From Gymnopilus junonius (Eukaryota; Basidiomycota; Agaricomycetes; Agaricales; Galerinaceae): 64,000 nt of DNA. The stretch lies in NCBI GenBank assembly GCA_015501075.1, contig JADNYJ010000028.1, forward strand, positions 62,001 through 126,000, in the 5' to 3' direction. The notes beneath the pieces are model-generated. The model did no database searches. It was not told the origin of the DNA and was given only the letters and a program-made list of their open reading frames with translations. The first letter of the stretch is position 1. Each line of letters begins with the position of its first letter. The translations under genes were made by a program, and so were the position numbers. Positions 11,959-22,447 of the stretch are shown piece by piece.

Positions 11959-12351
11959 CACTTTCCGCCGCTCGCCAAATTGAGTCATCCCGTCACGCAC
12001 GCCTTATCAAGCGATCTCCTGCGCATTTTATCGTCGCCCGCACTTCTTTTCATGCCTCCGCCTCCACCAGAAACACGGCGGCGGCAGCTAATACTAGCTG
12101 CTGCATATCTTGTCAATGTTATTGGTATTGCTACAACCATTTATGCATCCCCATTGTACTGGAGACAAGAGTATCATAATTCAAAGTTGAGTGGGGATGC
12201 CTGGGTTGATGAGTTGATACATGGCCATCCAGATCGGATTCGCACAGAGCTTGGAATGCACCTCCATGTATTCCTGGCTATCTTATCAGTCGTGACGATT
12301 TGTGACAGATTCCCAATTTGGCTTGCGGATAAGTCCGGCTGCCATCAATAA
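11938..12351 (+). pseudogene. Harbinger transposase N-terminal fragment
   Basis: A 137-codon frame lies almost wholly inside the element. It starts inside the left repeat and stops in the right one. The proline-rich beginning is followed by a segment like the helical region ahead of the DDE_4 nuclease domain of PIF/Harbinger transposases (SGDAWVDEL, HPDRIRTELGMH). No catalytic Asp/Glu residues follow. The open frame may be accidental survival after an internal deletion that joined the 5' coding part to the right end. Confidence 0.65.
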
Positions 12352-12388
12352 TCATAATCGATTATGATTATGGTTACCGAACAGACTC
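12335..12388 (-). repeat. Right 54-bp terminal inverted repeat
   Basis: Reverse complement of 11905-11958. It carries the same 24-base palindrome at 12348-12371. The TAA duplication follows at 12389-12391. Confidence 0.93.
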
Positions 12389-12391
12389 TAA

Positions 12392-13708
12392 GCTTGTACA
12401 GCAACTGGACCAAAAACGCAAACGTGATAGACAAAAGCTCAGTTGGGACTACATACATAAATAGACGTTTAATCAATTCTCGCCGAATTGAAATTTGAAT
12501 GTTGATTCACGTTCGGGTGGGGAGTACTTGAGGAGGAAGGAAGATAAGATAAGACGAGACAGGAATCGTAAGAAAGCCAGTAGGAACTTGAAGTTGGTGA
12601 AGTTCCGAATCCGATACACACCCAACGACCTGGTCCATAGTTGGTCAATGGTAGTCTGACCATGCGCACACCCGTATACATATAGAGCTGGAATTCTTGC
12701 AAGTTTTGCTCCGTGCGACGAAGTGATGCCACATAATTATAAGGTAGTATCCTCCTTTCGGAGGACGGGGTGCACGAGAAATAAAAAACCATAAATCGAG
12801 CTCCTTACGGAATCATGCCTTCCTTTCCTTTCCTTTCCTCCCCCTTCCTCCCATGGTCGTGCTCTGTCATATGCTTTTTCCAATACTTATCTTCCCACTT
12901 ATAACAGGTATTCCGCTCTACAGCAGCCTTCCTCCCGTTCATTGTGGTTCGTTCAAGTTCTGTTCTGGATGCTCCATCACGCCTGGGTGCTTCATCATGA
13001 ACTGCTGGAATAACATGAATGGCGATGAAAGCGACTCCTCAGCGTCGTTTGTGATCCCTTTGAGAGTGAGAGAATAACGTTCACAGTCGGTTCAGTTCAA
13101 GGATTTGCAATCCAGTGCATAAGCAACGACCCACGACGCGTTGGATATACGCCTGGGGATGGGGTCAGCACGCGCGCGCAGGTGGAATGGGGGGTCCAAC
13201 GCCGGACGTGAATGGATATCGATGAAGGCGAGTCCGTACTATTTAGAATCATTCGAGGTCGGGAAAGATGCGCAGTCGATTCGGGTGAAAGCTCTTGAAA
13301 GAATCGCTGTTCATACGCACGCCTGCAGGTGTAATGAGAGATTTGTCGCAAGAAAGGTATCCGAGCAGCGAGAGGCCTCAAATCATAGGAATCAACAGCC
13401 TGGCGACAGGTAGATAGGGTAACCGGTAAGATCTCCATAGCGTGCAGGACGACCCGGCTCCTAGACGAATCATAAGATTGTCAATTTGGAGGGGGCCCAT
13501 GGGGCACCAATGACCTTTTAGGCTTTTTCGTGGGCATAATTAACGCGGGGCCAGTCCATGGCCAAGACCAAGTCTCTGTTCAGATGACGAGTGCACGAGG
13601 AATCAGGGAATCAGGAAGCAAGCAAGGGTACAATATAAATTGAGAGCGCTACTTACAGATGATCATCACCCACCCTAGTAGCTCGCCACATCCCCGGATT
13701 GAATAGCT
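12392..13708. other. No supportable gene
   Basis: Contains a short CTTTC-type pyrimidine repeat at about 12820-12840 and several unsupported frames on both strands. Nothing was recognised. Confidence 0.5.
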
Positions 13709-13894
13709 CTAGAGAAGTCTGGAGCACTGGTAGTGGATGTAATTACGCAGTGGCGGTTGGATGTGTAGAGTCTTAGAACAGCGGCCGAGGGCAGTCTTGC
13801 CTTCGGAATACCTTTCGACCGGGGTGCCGAAGGCTCTCGGCGATGGAATAAGGAAGAAGAGGGCAAGCAGGACAGCGGGACGGCTGAAAATGAT
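13709..13894 (-). pseudogene. Small secreted-protein remnant without start codon
   Basis: The minus strand reads IIFSRPAVLLALFFLIPSPR, then AFGTPVERYSEGKTALGRC, and ends at TAG 13709-13711. The first block has the charge and hydrophobic layout of a signal peptide with a plausible cleavage site after SPRAFG. No in-frame ATG exists. The codon at the expected start is ATC (13892-13894), one base from ATG. A TATATAAA-like box lies about 50-60 bases upstream (13938-13950), the spacing of a promoter. The reading is that a short secreted-protein gene lost its initiator. It has no recognised family. Confidence 0.35.
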
Positions 13895-14171
13895 CCTGGA
13901 TCTCCCTGGTGGGATGAAGATGAAGATGTGCGAGTGTGGTTTATATAGGTGAACAATAACCTATGGGCAATTGCAAGGGAAGGTACCCCGCTGGAGACCC
14001 CAGTTGTGGGGTAAAGGACCGGGTGACGGAAGAGCCGTTCCGAGCGAGAATGTATCGGACACGGCCGACGACATGTGATAAGCGAGTGTTACTTAAAGAC
14101 AATTCACGGCTGCAAGCAAAGGAGGATTCAAGTCCGACCGTCTATGCGCTCCTCCTCCCTACGCCCCAGCC

Positions 14172-16029
14172 ATGTCTGCAGGTTTCCGCATTACCCCTGC
14201 GATATGGGACAAGATCCACCATTTTGCGTCCTTTCCCCAGACTGGCGGTGAGTCCCACTGCCACACCGTGCGGCTTTCACTCATGTCTCGCTGGAGCAGT
14301 CTCTCTGCAACAGATGGTTTTGTTCGGCCAGAACCCTAGCCAGGGCACTCTTCTCAAGGCTGGTCAATTCCTTGCAGGTGGGGATATTCACCACTCTCTT
14401 GTCCAAGGAGATGACTCACTCGGATCATGAACAGAGGAACTCCCCGTTCGTCTCGCCCATCGTGTAAAGGAGCTCGACGAGCTACCGCACAACCTCAGCG
14501 CCATGCCCTCCATCAAGAAAGTCAAAAACTGGTACGCCCAGTCTTTCGAGGTACGATCTCCCCCACACCACTACTCGCGTGACTCAGATCGTTGACCCCA
14601 CACCCCCACACACCAATAGGAGCTCATCACCTTCCCTCCTATCGTGCTGCCCTCTAACATCCGCCAAGCCCTTATGTTCTCAAAACCGGAGGAGATGCAC
14701 TTCCCCGAATCAAAACCCAACCTCTTCAGCGCGCCGTATGCGCAGGGCCAAACACTGCAGACTTCGAATGTGTACAGTAGCCATGGACATGGGAACGGAA
14801 ATGGGTTTAATTCGCTGAAACTTCGAGTACCCATGGAAAGAAGGTATGTGCCCCGCATTCCATGGCCTCTGCTTATCGATCTCATTTCATCTCATCAAAC
14901 CTTTTCGCTTCCCTCCCCTTCAGATATTATGCTAATACTAATAACATCACCTGGCCGCCTGAAGTGCAGGACTACAACAAGCGGTTCACAAAACTGCTCG
15001 AGCACATCAAGAGCCGGCACGACCCGACCGTCACCACCGTCGCCCAGGGCGTGCTCGAGTGGAAGCGGAGTCAAAACGCAAAACACATCGGGCTCGACAT
15101 CCAAGCGTGGCTCGACAGATTCTACATGTCCCGTATCGGTATCCGGTTCCTCATCGGTCAACGTACGGTCCCTTCTTCTCAAATCATGTTCTTATTCCAT
15201 CCTGATCATTACTTTGCTTTGCTGGCAGACGTCGCTCTGAACACCCAACAGGCACACCAGGATTACGTCGGGATCATCTGCACTAAAGCCGTACGTTAGC
15301 ACTTTCTTCGTCCGATAACGCCGCGGACATCTCCATTCCTAAAAATAAAAAACTAACCCCTATTCTTCCCCCTCCCTAAAACAGAACGTACACGACATCG
15401 TACAAGAAGCCATCGAAAACGCCCGCTTCGTCTGCGAAGAACACTACGCCATGTTCTCCGGGCCCCCCGTGCAACTCATCTGCCCGCAAGATCTCTCATT
15501 CGCCTACGTCCCCGGGCACCTCTCGCACATCTGCTTCGAACTCTTAAAAAACTCCCTCCGCGCCGTCGTCGAACGGTACGGCGTGGACGCCGAAGACAAG
15601 TTCCCCCCGATCAAGGTGGTGGTGGTGGAAGGCAAGGAGGATATCACGATCAAGATCTCGGATGAGGGCGGTGGGATCCCGAGGAGCGCGATCCCGCTCA
15701 TTTGGACGTATATGTATACGACGATGGAGGGGCAGGGGATTGATAGTAATTTCCAGGCGAGCGATTTCAAGGCGCCGATGGCTGGGTTTGGGTATGGGCT
15801 GCCGCTTTCGAGATTGGTATGTTCTTGTCTTTTTCTCTCTCTCTCTCTCCTTCTCCTTATTTTCCTCTTGTTATTTTTTTTCTGTTTTTTCCTCTTACTG
15901 ACTTGTTCGACTCTCTAGTACGCCCGATACTTTGGCGGTGACCTGCGGCTCATATCCATGGACGGATTCGGGACAGACGTGTACATCCACCTCAACAAAC
16001 TCTCCAGCAGCCGCGAGCCCCTCCCATGA
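14172..16029 (+). CDS. Mitochondrial pyruvate/branched-chain 2-oxoacid dehydrogenase kinase (PDK/BCKDK family)
   Basis: Eight exons keep frame throughout: 14172-14247, 14300-14377, 14435-14550, 14620-14843, 14924-15162, 15229-15290, 15385-15816 and 15919-16029, giving 445 aa. The N-terminal helical domain has MVLFGQNPS and [17 protein letters not shown]. The GHKL ATPase domain has the N-box [17 protein letters not shown]1 [21 protein letters not shown]2 [18 protein letters not shown] and the closing GTDVYIHL. These are the ATP-binding elements of PDK-type kinases, which phosphorylate and switch off the E1-alpha subunit of 2-oxoacid dehydrogenase complexes in the mitochondrial matrix. Length and order fit the family. 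All splice phases agree. Intron 7 contains a CT dinucleotide run. Whether the substrate is PDH or BCKDH cannot be told from the sequence. Confidence 0.95.
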
Positions 16030-17159
16030 CGGCTAGACGACGGCTATGACTATGACTATGAGTATGACCATGACTATCTCGTGTCGTCCCAGTGATTCCG
16101 GATTTCTGGGATTTTGGGTCCTGGATTTTTGGGTTCTGGGTTCTGAATTTTTGGATTTGTCTTACCAAGTGATTCGTTCCGCGTTTTGCAATCTCGCATT
16201 TTCGCATTATATATCCCATGAACATTTGAACGTTTGTCCACATTCATTCGCATTGTCGTGTCGTCGTCGTCGTGTTTACTTGCACGCTGGGGAGGAGGGG
16301 TGACTGGGAGGATAGACGAGAGGGAGGGATGGAAGGGTGGAGGGGTGGATACAAGGAGACTAGGGGAGAGGTAAAAAGCGAAAGTAGAAGAAGAAGATAT
16401 ATCGTGTTGTATTAATTAATTGGCCTTACATGGTTTTTCGTTCTCTCCTTTATTTTTTTCAGAGGATTAACAAGTATAGTAGGCGCGCTGTGTACTTTTT
16501 GCTTTTGGTTGTGTTTTGTTTTTGTTTTTAATTATTCTATTTCCTTTCCTTTTCCCTCCTTTCGACAACTGGTTTCTTTCAACTTTGCACTATGAAATGA
16601 ATAATCTATTTACGTGCCATCTTTTTCATGAACACTTACTGACTGTTGACTTCAGTGCTGCCGCGAGTTGAAGTTGGCTCGAGTCGATTTGAGCTCGAGC
16701 TTGATGGGAAACCTTATTAGGAGGGGCTAGTCCGAGTTCAGCTGGAGCTAAGTACCTGACTTGCATCAATTCGCCTTTCCTTCTTTTTTTTCTTTTCTTT
16801 GCAGAAATGATGCTACATACTTGAATGCAACATACATGTCTGTTCAAATGGCCATGTGGGGCTTTTGGGTAGCGCCGATGTGGAAATTGCGATCTACCTG
16901 GTTCATCAGCGCTCAGCGCACGCCGCTTGAGTCAAGTTGGCGGCTGTGTCATCTTCGCCGTGGCGCGTCGCCTTTGCGTCATACATTTCCCAACAAATAC
17001 CAGCGTGGCTCCTCTTCTCGCCAATATTATCTGCACCGCTACACCCCATTACGGCTGCTCTGTTCCTGTTTCTGAATGCCCCTAACCCTCCTACTCTTCA
17101 AATTCAACAACCAAAACCAATGCCCAGCGATCCTCTCTCACTCACTCTTCGACCAAATC
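16030..17159. other. Intergenic, no gene seen
   Basis: This is the 3' flank of the kinase gene followed by the upstream region of the first tandem copy. It contains a TCG-repeat stretch near 16258-16275 and T-rich runs near 16450-16550. No supported coding region. Confidence 0.6.
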
Positions 17160-17908
17160 ATGTCCAGCCATGAGACTCAACAATGACTCCAACAAGCATT
17201 CGCCGCCGTAGATCCCGAACCCCTTCTACAGATCCTGAATAAACACCCGACTTATCTCACAGTCCGCGATACGGTGCTCTACTACATCCAAGCAGTGGCA
17301 GACAACCCTTTCCGGGGAAGATACCTTGCGCAAAGTCGCCAACTCCCCCGACGCACCTACCTTCCCTTACCCTGACATCGTTCCGGGCTTTATCCACGCA
17401 ACGTTGGGCGACCACCATTTCAAGACTGGCTACAGTGACTGGGAAGATCCAGAGGCGTACGGTCCCGACAGCACGTACCTTTTCTTTTCTTTGCTGTCTG
17501 GTTTGTCGTTCAAGTATGACTTGACGTCAACTTCTACCGTGCTTGCGTCCCTTTGTGATGGTTTCGGACGATCCGCATGGGTTCGAAGGATTTACCAGAG
17601 GTCTTGGTAGTCGGCACTTGCATACAGCTGTTGATCCATGGGTCCGCACTGGTTGACTGAGCGTGCTGGGCCGAATTACGAACGATCACCGGAAGAGGTT
17701 GCGTCGAAACTCAAGAGGCGCGGATTGTCAAGGACCCGCATGCGCTTCAAGTTTTGGATGTAGGCGGTTTATTTTATTCTTATTTCATTGATTGTGATGA
17801 TTGGAAATGAACTGATTCCAAGTGCTCTAGCTGACAATTTCGCTTGTGGAAACGGGGTTCAAGCCGAAATATGATATATGGGACCTCCTTTTTCCACCAA
17901 AGGCGTGA
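17160..17908 (+). pseudogene. Tandem family copy 1 (dead)
   Basis: First of three tandem relatives of an unknown 235-aa family. It starts MSSHETQQ and hits TGA at codon 9, after which the family sequence continues (QQAFAAVDPEPLLQIL). A deletion near 17325 shifts frame, the middle block (KVANSPDAPTFP, LSGLSFKYDLTSTS) is readable, and frame is lost again near 17570. The final exon's DVWDLLFPPKA-type ending is recognisable up to TGA 17906-17908. Three independent lesions compared with copies 2 and 3 make this a pseudogene rather than a sequencing artefact. Confidence 0.85.
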
Positions 17909-18019
17909 TTGTATTGCGCTAAAAGTCTTCTCCCAAAATCCAGATTCTCTTCCATTACATCTGCTGTGCAACTTACCCTGTTATGTTATGTGATTCCACC
18001 CAAACCCAATTCAATTTTG

Positions 18020-18160
18020 AGTAGTTGGACGACTACGAGGATGAAGTGGGGTTGAATATGTATAGGGGTACTATTATATTTTTATCTTTCCTCTCGTATT
18101 CATCTCGATTCTGATTTTTTTTGACCAGTACGCTCGCTAATTCGGTGGTGAGCTCCTTAA
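18020..18160 (+). pseudogene. Possible relic of PDK exons 7-8
   Basis: Near 18128-18155 an acceptor-like CCAG is followed by codons reading YAR, stop, FGGEL. This resembles the start of the last exon of the dehydrogenase kinase at 15919 (YARYFGGDL). About 100 bases upstream, a GGACGACTACGAGGATGA stretch resembles the kinase exon 7 segment around [10 protein letters not shown] with a deletion. Order and spacing match an exon, intron, exon fragment. The match is short and decayed. Confidence 0.35.
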
Positions 18161-18396
18161 TAATATATAATGACTATGTACATAAGAAAAGTTAATGATA
18201 CGACCCCTCAGCGTCGCTGTGGCAGTGCACAACGGCGCTCGGCGGCTATACTTGTCTACCGGCGTAGCCTTCAAGTTGCCCAGTCCGCTACGTCCTACAA
18301 CCGCTCTGAGCGTTACTGAAGTTCTATTCTACAGGTCCTGTTCTGGGCACGGAATCCGGATTACACGTCGGCTCTTTTGCCCACACTGCCCCAGCA

Positions 18397-19159
18397 ATGT
18401 CTGACGATGACATCGATGAGCACCGATTCCAGCAAGCGTTCGCCGCTGTGGACCCGGAACCTCTTCTTCTGCTGCAGATACTTATAGAAGACCCAATTGA
18501 GACCACAGTACACGACCTCGCCTTCTACTACACCGAAGCAGTGGAAGAAAACCCATCCCGCGGCCCATACCTTGCTTCTGTCCTCGTCAAAGTGGCCAAT
18601 TCCCCTGACGCGCCTACCTTCCCGTCCGACACCGTCTCATCCTGTCTCAATCGTGCTTTAGCCGATCAACATTTCAAGACCTTTTATGGCGACTCTAGAG
18701 TTAAGGAGTACGGCCCCAAAAACACGTACCTTCTCGAGTCTTTGTTGTCTGGTTTATCATTCAAGTATGATCTGACTTCAACTTCTGACATGCTTGGGAC
18801 CCTTTGTGATGGCTTGGATACCCCACATGGTTCGAGTGACTCTCCTGAGGTGTCAGTAATAGGAACCTGCATACAGCTGCTGATCCATGGTTCCGAGGTG
18901 ACTGAGCGAGCAGCCGGGTCCTCTTACCACATGTCGCCGGAAGAGATTGCGTCGAAACTCAAGGCGCACAAAGCGGCGGGGATCGTCAAGGACCCGCATG
19001 CGCTTCAAGTTTTGGATGTATGCCTTTACATTTTTGATTTCGATCAGAAAGAAGCTGATTGAAGTTCTCTAGCTTACGATTTCGCTTGCAGAGACGGGGT
19101 TCCAGCCGGAAAACGATCGGGAGGATGTATGGGATCTTCTTTTTCCACCAAAGGCGTGA
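18397..19159 (+). CDS. Tandem family copy 2, 235-aa protein of unknown function
   Basis: Two exons, 18397-19017 and 19073-19159, give 207 plus 28 codons with a phase-0 intron. It begins MSDDDIDEHRFQQAFAAVDP. Conserved blocks shared with copies 1 and 3 are AVEENPSRG, KVANSP(D/E)APTF, EYGPKNTYLL, LSGLSFKY, LCDG, GTCIQLLIHG, MSPEE(I/V)ASKLKAHKAAG and the C-terminal ETGFQPENDREDVWDLLFPPKA. There is no signal peptide, membrane segment or known domain. The composition suggests a soluble, acidic, mostly helical cytosolic protein. The intron position and both exon lengths are identical to copy 3. The duplicated unit includes upstream DNA (a 'GTTACTGAAGTTCT' block about 85 bases before the ATG is repeated before copy 3). 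Confidence 0.85.
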
Positions 19160-19673
19160 TGCAGGAGGAGGAGGAAATGAGACCATTTTCCCATATGTGC
19201 ACCAATGACAGGATTCTGTAATGGCAATCCTTGACGTATGCATTTTCTGCTTCATGCTCACGAAACGTCATGCTGACTGACTTTTAGAGGTTGAGTAGAA
19301 TTCTGTTATATCAAAATTATTACGCCATTGAATTCAGGGGTCTACCTGTAAGTCTGAGCTGCTGGGTATACTTATTCATATGTCTTCGACATACACGTCA
19401 GTTCCTTAATGAGACCACGAATACATATAGTATACACTGTACAGTCTTACAGATGAAGAATCGCCATACCGACTCGGACGTGGCAGTGCTCGGCGACTGC
19501 ATCATACCGCGCGTCGTCTTGGCGGCGTCCATTGCTGGTATAAGTGCCAGCGTAGCCTTGCTCTTGACATTATCACCTACGCTGCTACTCCCCGTGGCTG
19601 CTCGACCTGTCACTGAAGTCCTGGTCTATAGATAGCAAATTGGTCACTTCACCCACTCTTCAGCAACCAAACC

Positions 19674-20434
19674 ATGTCTGACGATGAGATTTATCAACGA
19701 TTCCAGCAAGCATACATCACGGTGGATCCAGAACCTCTTCTTTTACAGCTACTGAAAGAGTATCCATATTATGGTGCAGTTGACGATCTAGTGACCTGCT
19801 ACATCGAAGCAGTGGAAGAAAACCCTTCCCGCGGAGGATACCTTGCTTCTACCCTCGACAAAGTCGCCAACTCCCCTGAAGCACCTACCTTCGACCCGCC
19901 GGACTCAGTCGCCTGTTTCGTCAATCGAATTTTAGCCGATCATCATTTTAAAGTTATGTATGGCGATCTTAGAGTCAAGGAGTACGGTCCCAAAAACACG
20001 TACCTTCTTGACTCTTTCCTGTCTGGCTTGTCCTTCAAGTACCGCTTAACTACAACTTCTACCATGCTTGCGTCCCTTTGTGATGGCTTCAAGTTAGATA
20101 CCCTACATGGTTCGGATGAATCACCTCAGGTGTTGGTAGTAGGAACCTGCATACAGCTGCTGGTCCATGGTTACGAACTGGTGACTGACCGAGCCAGGTC
20201 TTACATGATGTCGCCGGAAGAGGTTGCGTCGAAACTCAAGGCGCACAAAGCGGCGGGGGTTATCAAGGACCCACACGCGCTTCAAGTTCTGGATGTAAGT
20301 GTTTATCTTTTGATTACAATTGGTGATAAACTGATTTAATACTCTAGCTAACGATTTCGCTCGCGGAGACGGGTTTCAAGCCAGAAAACGATAGGGAGGA
20401 TGTATGGGATATCCTCTTCCCCAAAAAGGCGTGA
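19674..20434 (+). CDS. Tandem family copy 3, 235-aa protein of unknown function
   Basis: Exons 19674-20294 and 20348-20434 again encode 207 plus 28 codons. It starts MSDDEIYQRFQQAYITVDPE and ends ENDREDVWDILFPKKA. It aligns with copy 2 over its whole length with scattered substitutions and no length change in exon 1, so both copies appear to be under coding constraint. No domain was recognised. A TATAGATA-type box lies about 45 bases before the ATG. The two intact copies plus one dead copy suggest repeated local duplication of a 1.25-kb unit. Confidence 0.85.
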
Positions 20435-21204
20435 TGCAGAACTCAGAATGGTTTCCATATGTGCATCGACAACTGGACTCTTGCAATACTCAAGTAGCAT
20501 GGCACTAGTTATTCTTGATGTATGCCTCTTCCGCGTCGCACTCTTGGACTTTCTCGCTGATTCGACTCTCAATTAATTCAGTAAATTGTCTTATATCCAA
20601 TTATTGTGCTAGTCAATTCAAAACCTAATAACCTACGGAAAATAAGTGCAGAATGAAGTACAAAAATTCGATATCCAGGCACGAAAACACGAAAAGAAAT
20701 CCTGGTGTGTGATATCCCCCAAATTCAAAGATTTCATAATGCTCGTGAGGGCTGGATATCCCTCAGCCACACTGGCGCTGCCAACACTGCTCCATATCCC
20801 CTGAGTTTGTACTTCATTTGGATGGCGTCACCAATTTTATCATAAACTTGACCAGCTGCACCTCCCCTCACTTCCAAGCATATCTACACACTGCTTACGG
20901 TCATGGTATACGGCGTGTCGCGGTGTTCCACTTATACTCGCAAGTGACATGCTCATGCCGCTATACAACGTCAACTAAGATACTGTAGATCGGGGATCAT
21001 TCAGGTGGTTAACCGATCTTCATATATGTGCCGACTCTACAACATCGTACTGCTCACAGTTTCAAACAGACTCGCCACACTAGGGTACATGGGTTCTACA
21101 CGGCTGATCATACCAGACACACAATAATGTTACAAAACTCGGCCTCATTCGCTTCCCGCTTTATAGTTCCTCGCACTCCAAAGGAAAGAATGACATCCTA
21201 TGCC
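20435..21204. other. Intergenic with a short inverted repeat
   Basis: No gene was recognised. A 13-base inverted repeat (AATGAAGTACAAA at 20652-20664, complement at 20806-20818) encloses two GATATCCAG-like segments in opposite orientation. This may be a worn miniature element. Confidence 0.45.
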
Positions 21205-22206
21205 CTAGACCGCCTCCCCTCTGGCAGCTTGGCGAGCCTCGATAGTCTGTAAGAACAGCGTGGCGCGAGCGCGGAGCTCCGAGGGGCAGGAGCTCAAGTA
21301 CATCTCCTTGAAAGCGATGTAGAGCGGGGCGTTCTGGGCGGGACGTGGATAGTACGGATCGTTGGAAAAGAATGCGTCGGCGAGCTCCGCGACATCGCCG
21401 CTGCTCTTATCGAATGGGCGCATCTGAGGCTTCGCTTAAAGAGACAGTATGGATAAAAGGTACACTATAGAACGGCTCACCTGATTGAAGTCAATAACGT
21501 AGAGGCGTACCGTCGCCGCTTCGGGGGAACCCGCCATCACAAATTCGATGTCACGAGCATCGTACCCTGCATTCCAATGGATCCCAGACAGCATCTCGCC
21601 CATCCCTGAGGCTACCTCTTCCTTCGACATAAGCTCGTCCTGACGCTCTAGGCGCAGCGCATCGTAGCGCGTGACATCGATGGGGAAATTGTTCGAATTG
21701 ACGAAGGCTGATGGGCGTAATTCCTTTCCGAAGTAGAGGCGACACATCAAGGGGACTGGTGCATCCGAAGCTCTCGCCCTATCCGAGTAGAACTTGGCCA
21801 GAACTACCTGAGCGATGCGGAGTGGGAGGGGTGAGGCACGATCCATGACATAACACGCCCTTGATGGTAGACCGGCGAAGAATTCAAAGTTGAACGGGCG
21901 GCGAGCGTCGCGGAGCCGCCCTCTGCCAGGAGAAGGAGGGAAGAAGAGGAGATTCTCAGTCTGAGGATCATAGAACGCAAGGGCGCGAGGAATCGCGAAG
22001 ATGGAGTCGGAGTTGCACAAATTGTACACGGAATGCAGGCTATTGAACTCCTTCTCGACCTGGGGGGTGTTCTCCACCACATGTGCGACCTTGAAGACGA
22101 GTGGACGACCTGGGGACGCGAATACGGTGGCGAAGCTACCCGATCCAATCCGGACGGGAATAGTGACCTCAAGAGAGCTGTCGTTCGACGGGGTGGTGTG
22201 TGCCAT
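21205..22206 (-). CDS. DUF3669-domain protein
   Basis: Two exons, 22206-21481 and 21423-21205, with intron GTGAGC..CTCAG, give about 314 aa from MAHTTPSNDSS. An in-frame ATG 15 codons upstream at 22251 is less likely. The N-terminus has a glycine-rich IGSGSFATVF loop and a VFKVAHV segment that look like a worn kinase P-loop and lysine strand. The middle and C-terminus match DUF3669: CRLYFGKE, FPIDVTRYDAL, GEMLSGIHWNAGYDARDIEFVM, VRLYVIDFNQMRPF and FFSNDPYYPRP. DUF3669 proteins are fungal kinase-fold relatives, sometimes called zinc-finger domain proteins, with no proven activity. Both exons are intact and in frame. Confidence 0.85.
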
Positions 22207-22447
22207 CGTTGGGGTACACATGCAATCCACCCCCTGCAAAACGCAGATCACGTGGTACCCCTCTCTCGCCTCGCGCCTCGCTGGCGCATCAAATTACTTT
22301 AATTAGGGATCGGCGGACGTTGTAGACAACGCTTTGGAGCCTCACACTACTTGCTTTGCAAGAAACATTGAATGTAATTTATAACATGTACTAGTCGAGA
22401 TATAAAGTATTACCATTGCTGTCTTTCCAGGTCCGAGGGCTTGTTCT

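Larger units (their letters stand above)
11905..12388 (+). mobile_element. PIF/Harbinger-type short element (internally deleted)
   Basis: The element is 484 bp and is flanked by TAA at 11902-11904 and TAA at 12389-12391, the 3-bp target duplication typical of PIF/Harbinger DNA transposons. Both ends start GAGTCTGTTCGG and form 54-bp perfect terminal inverted repeats. The interior holds one open frame (11938-12351) whose C-terminal part resembles the leader region of Harbinger DDE transposases: EYHNSKLSGDAWVDELIHGH, then TELGMHLHVFLAIL. The DDE catalytic domain and the Myb-like partner gene are absent, so it could only move with help from a full copy elsewhere. Perfect ends suggest recent insertion. 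Confidence 0.9.

Noticed and set aside
12469..12792. Minus frame with QLYMYTGVRMVRLPL as a secreted protein
   Set aside because: Low-complexity Ser/Pro end, no start context and no recognised domain.
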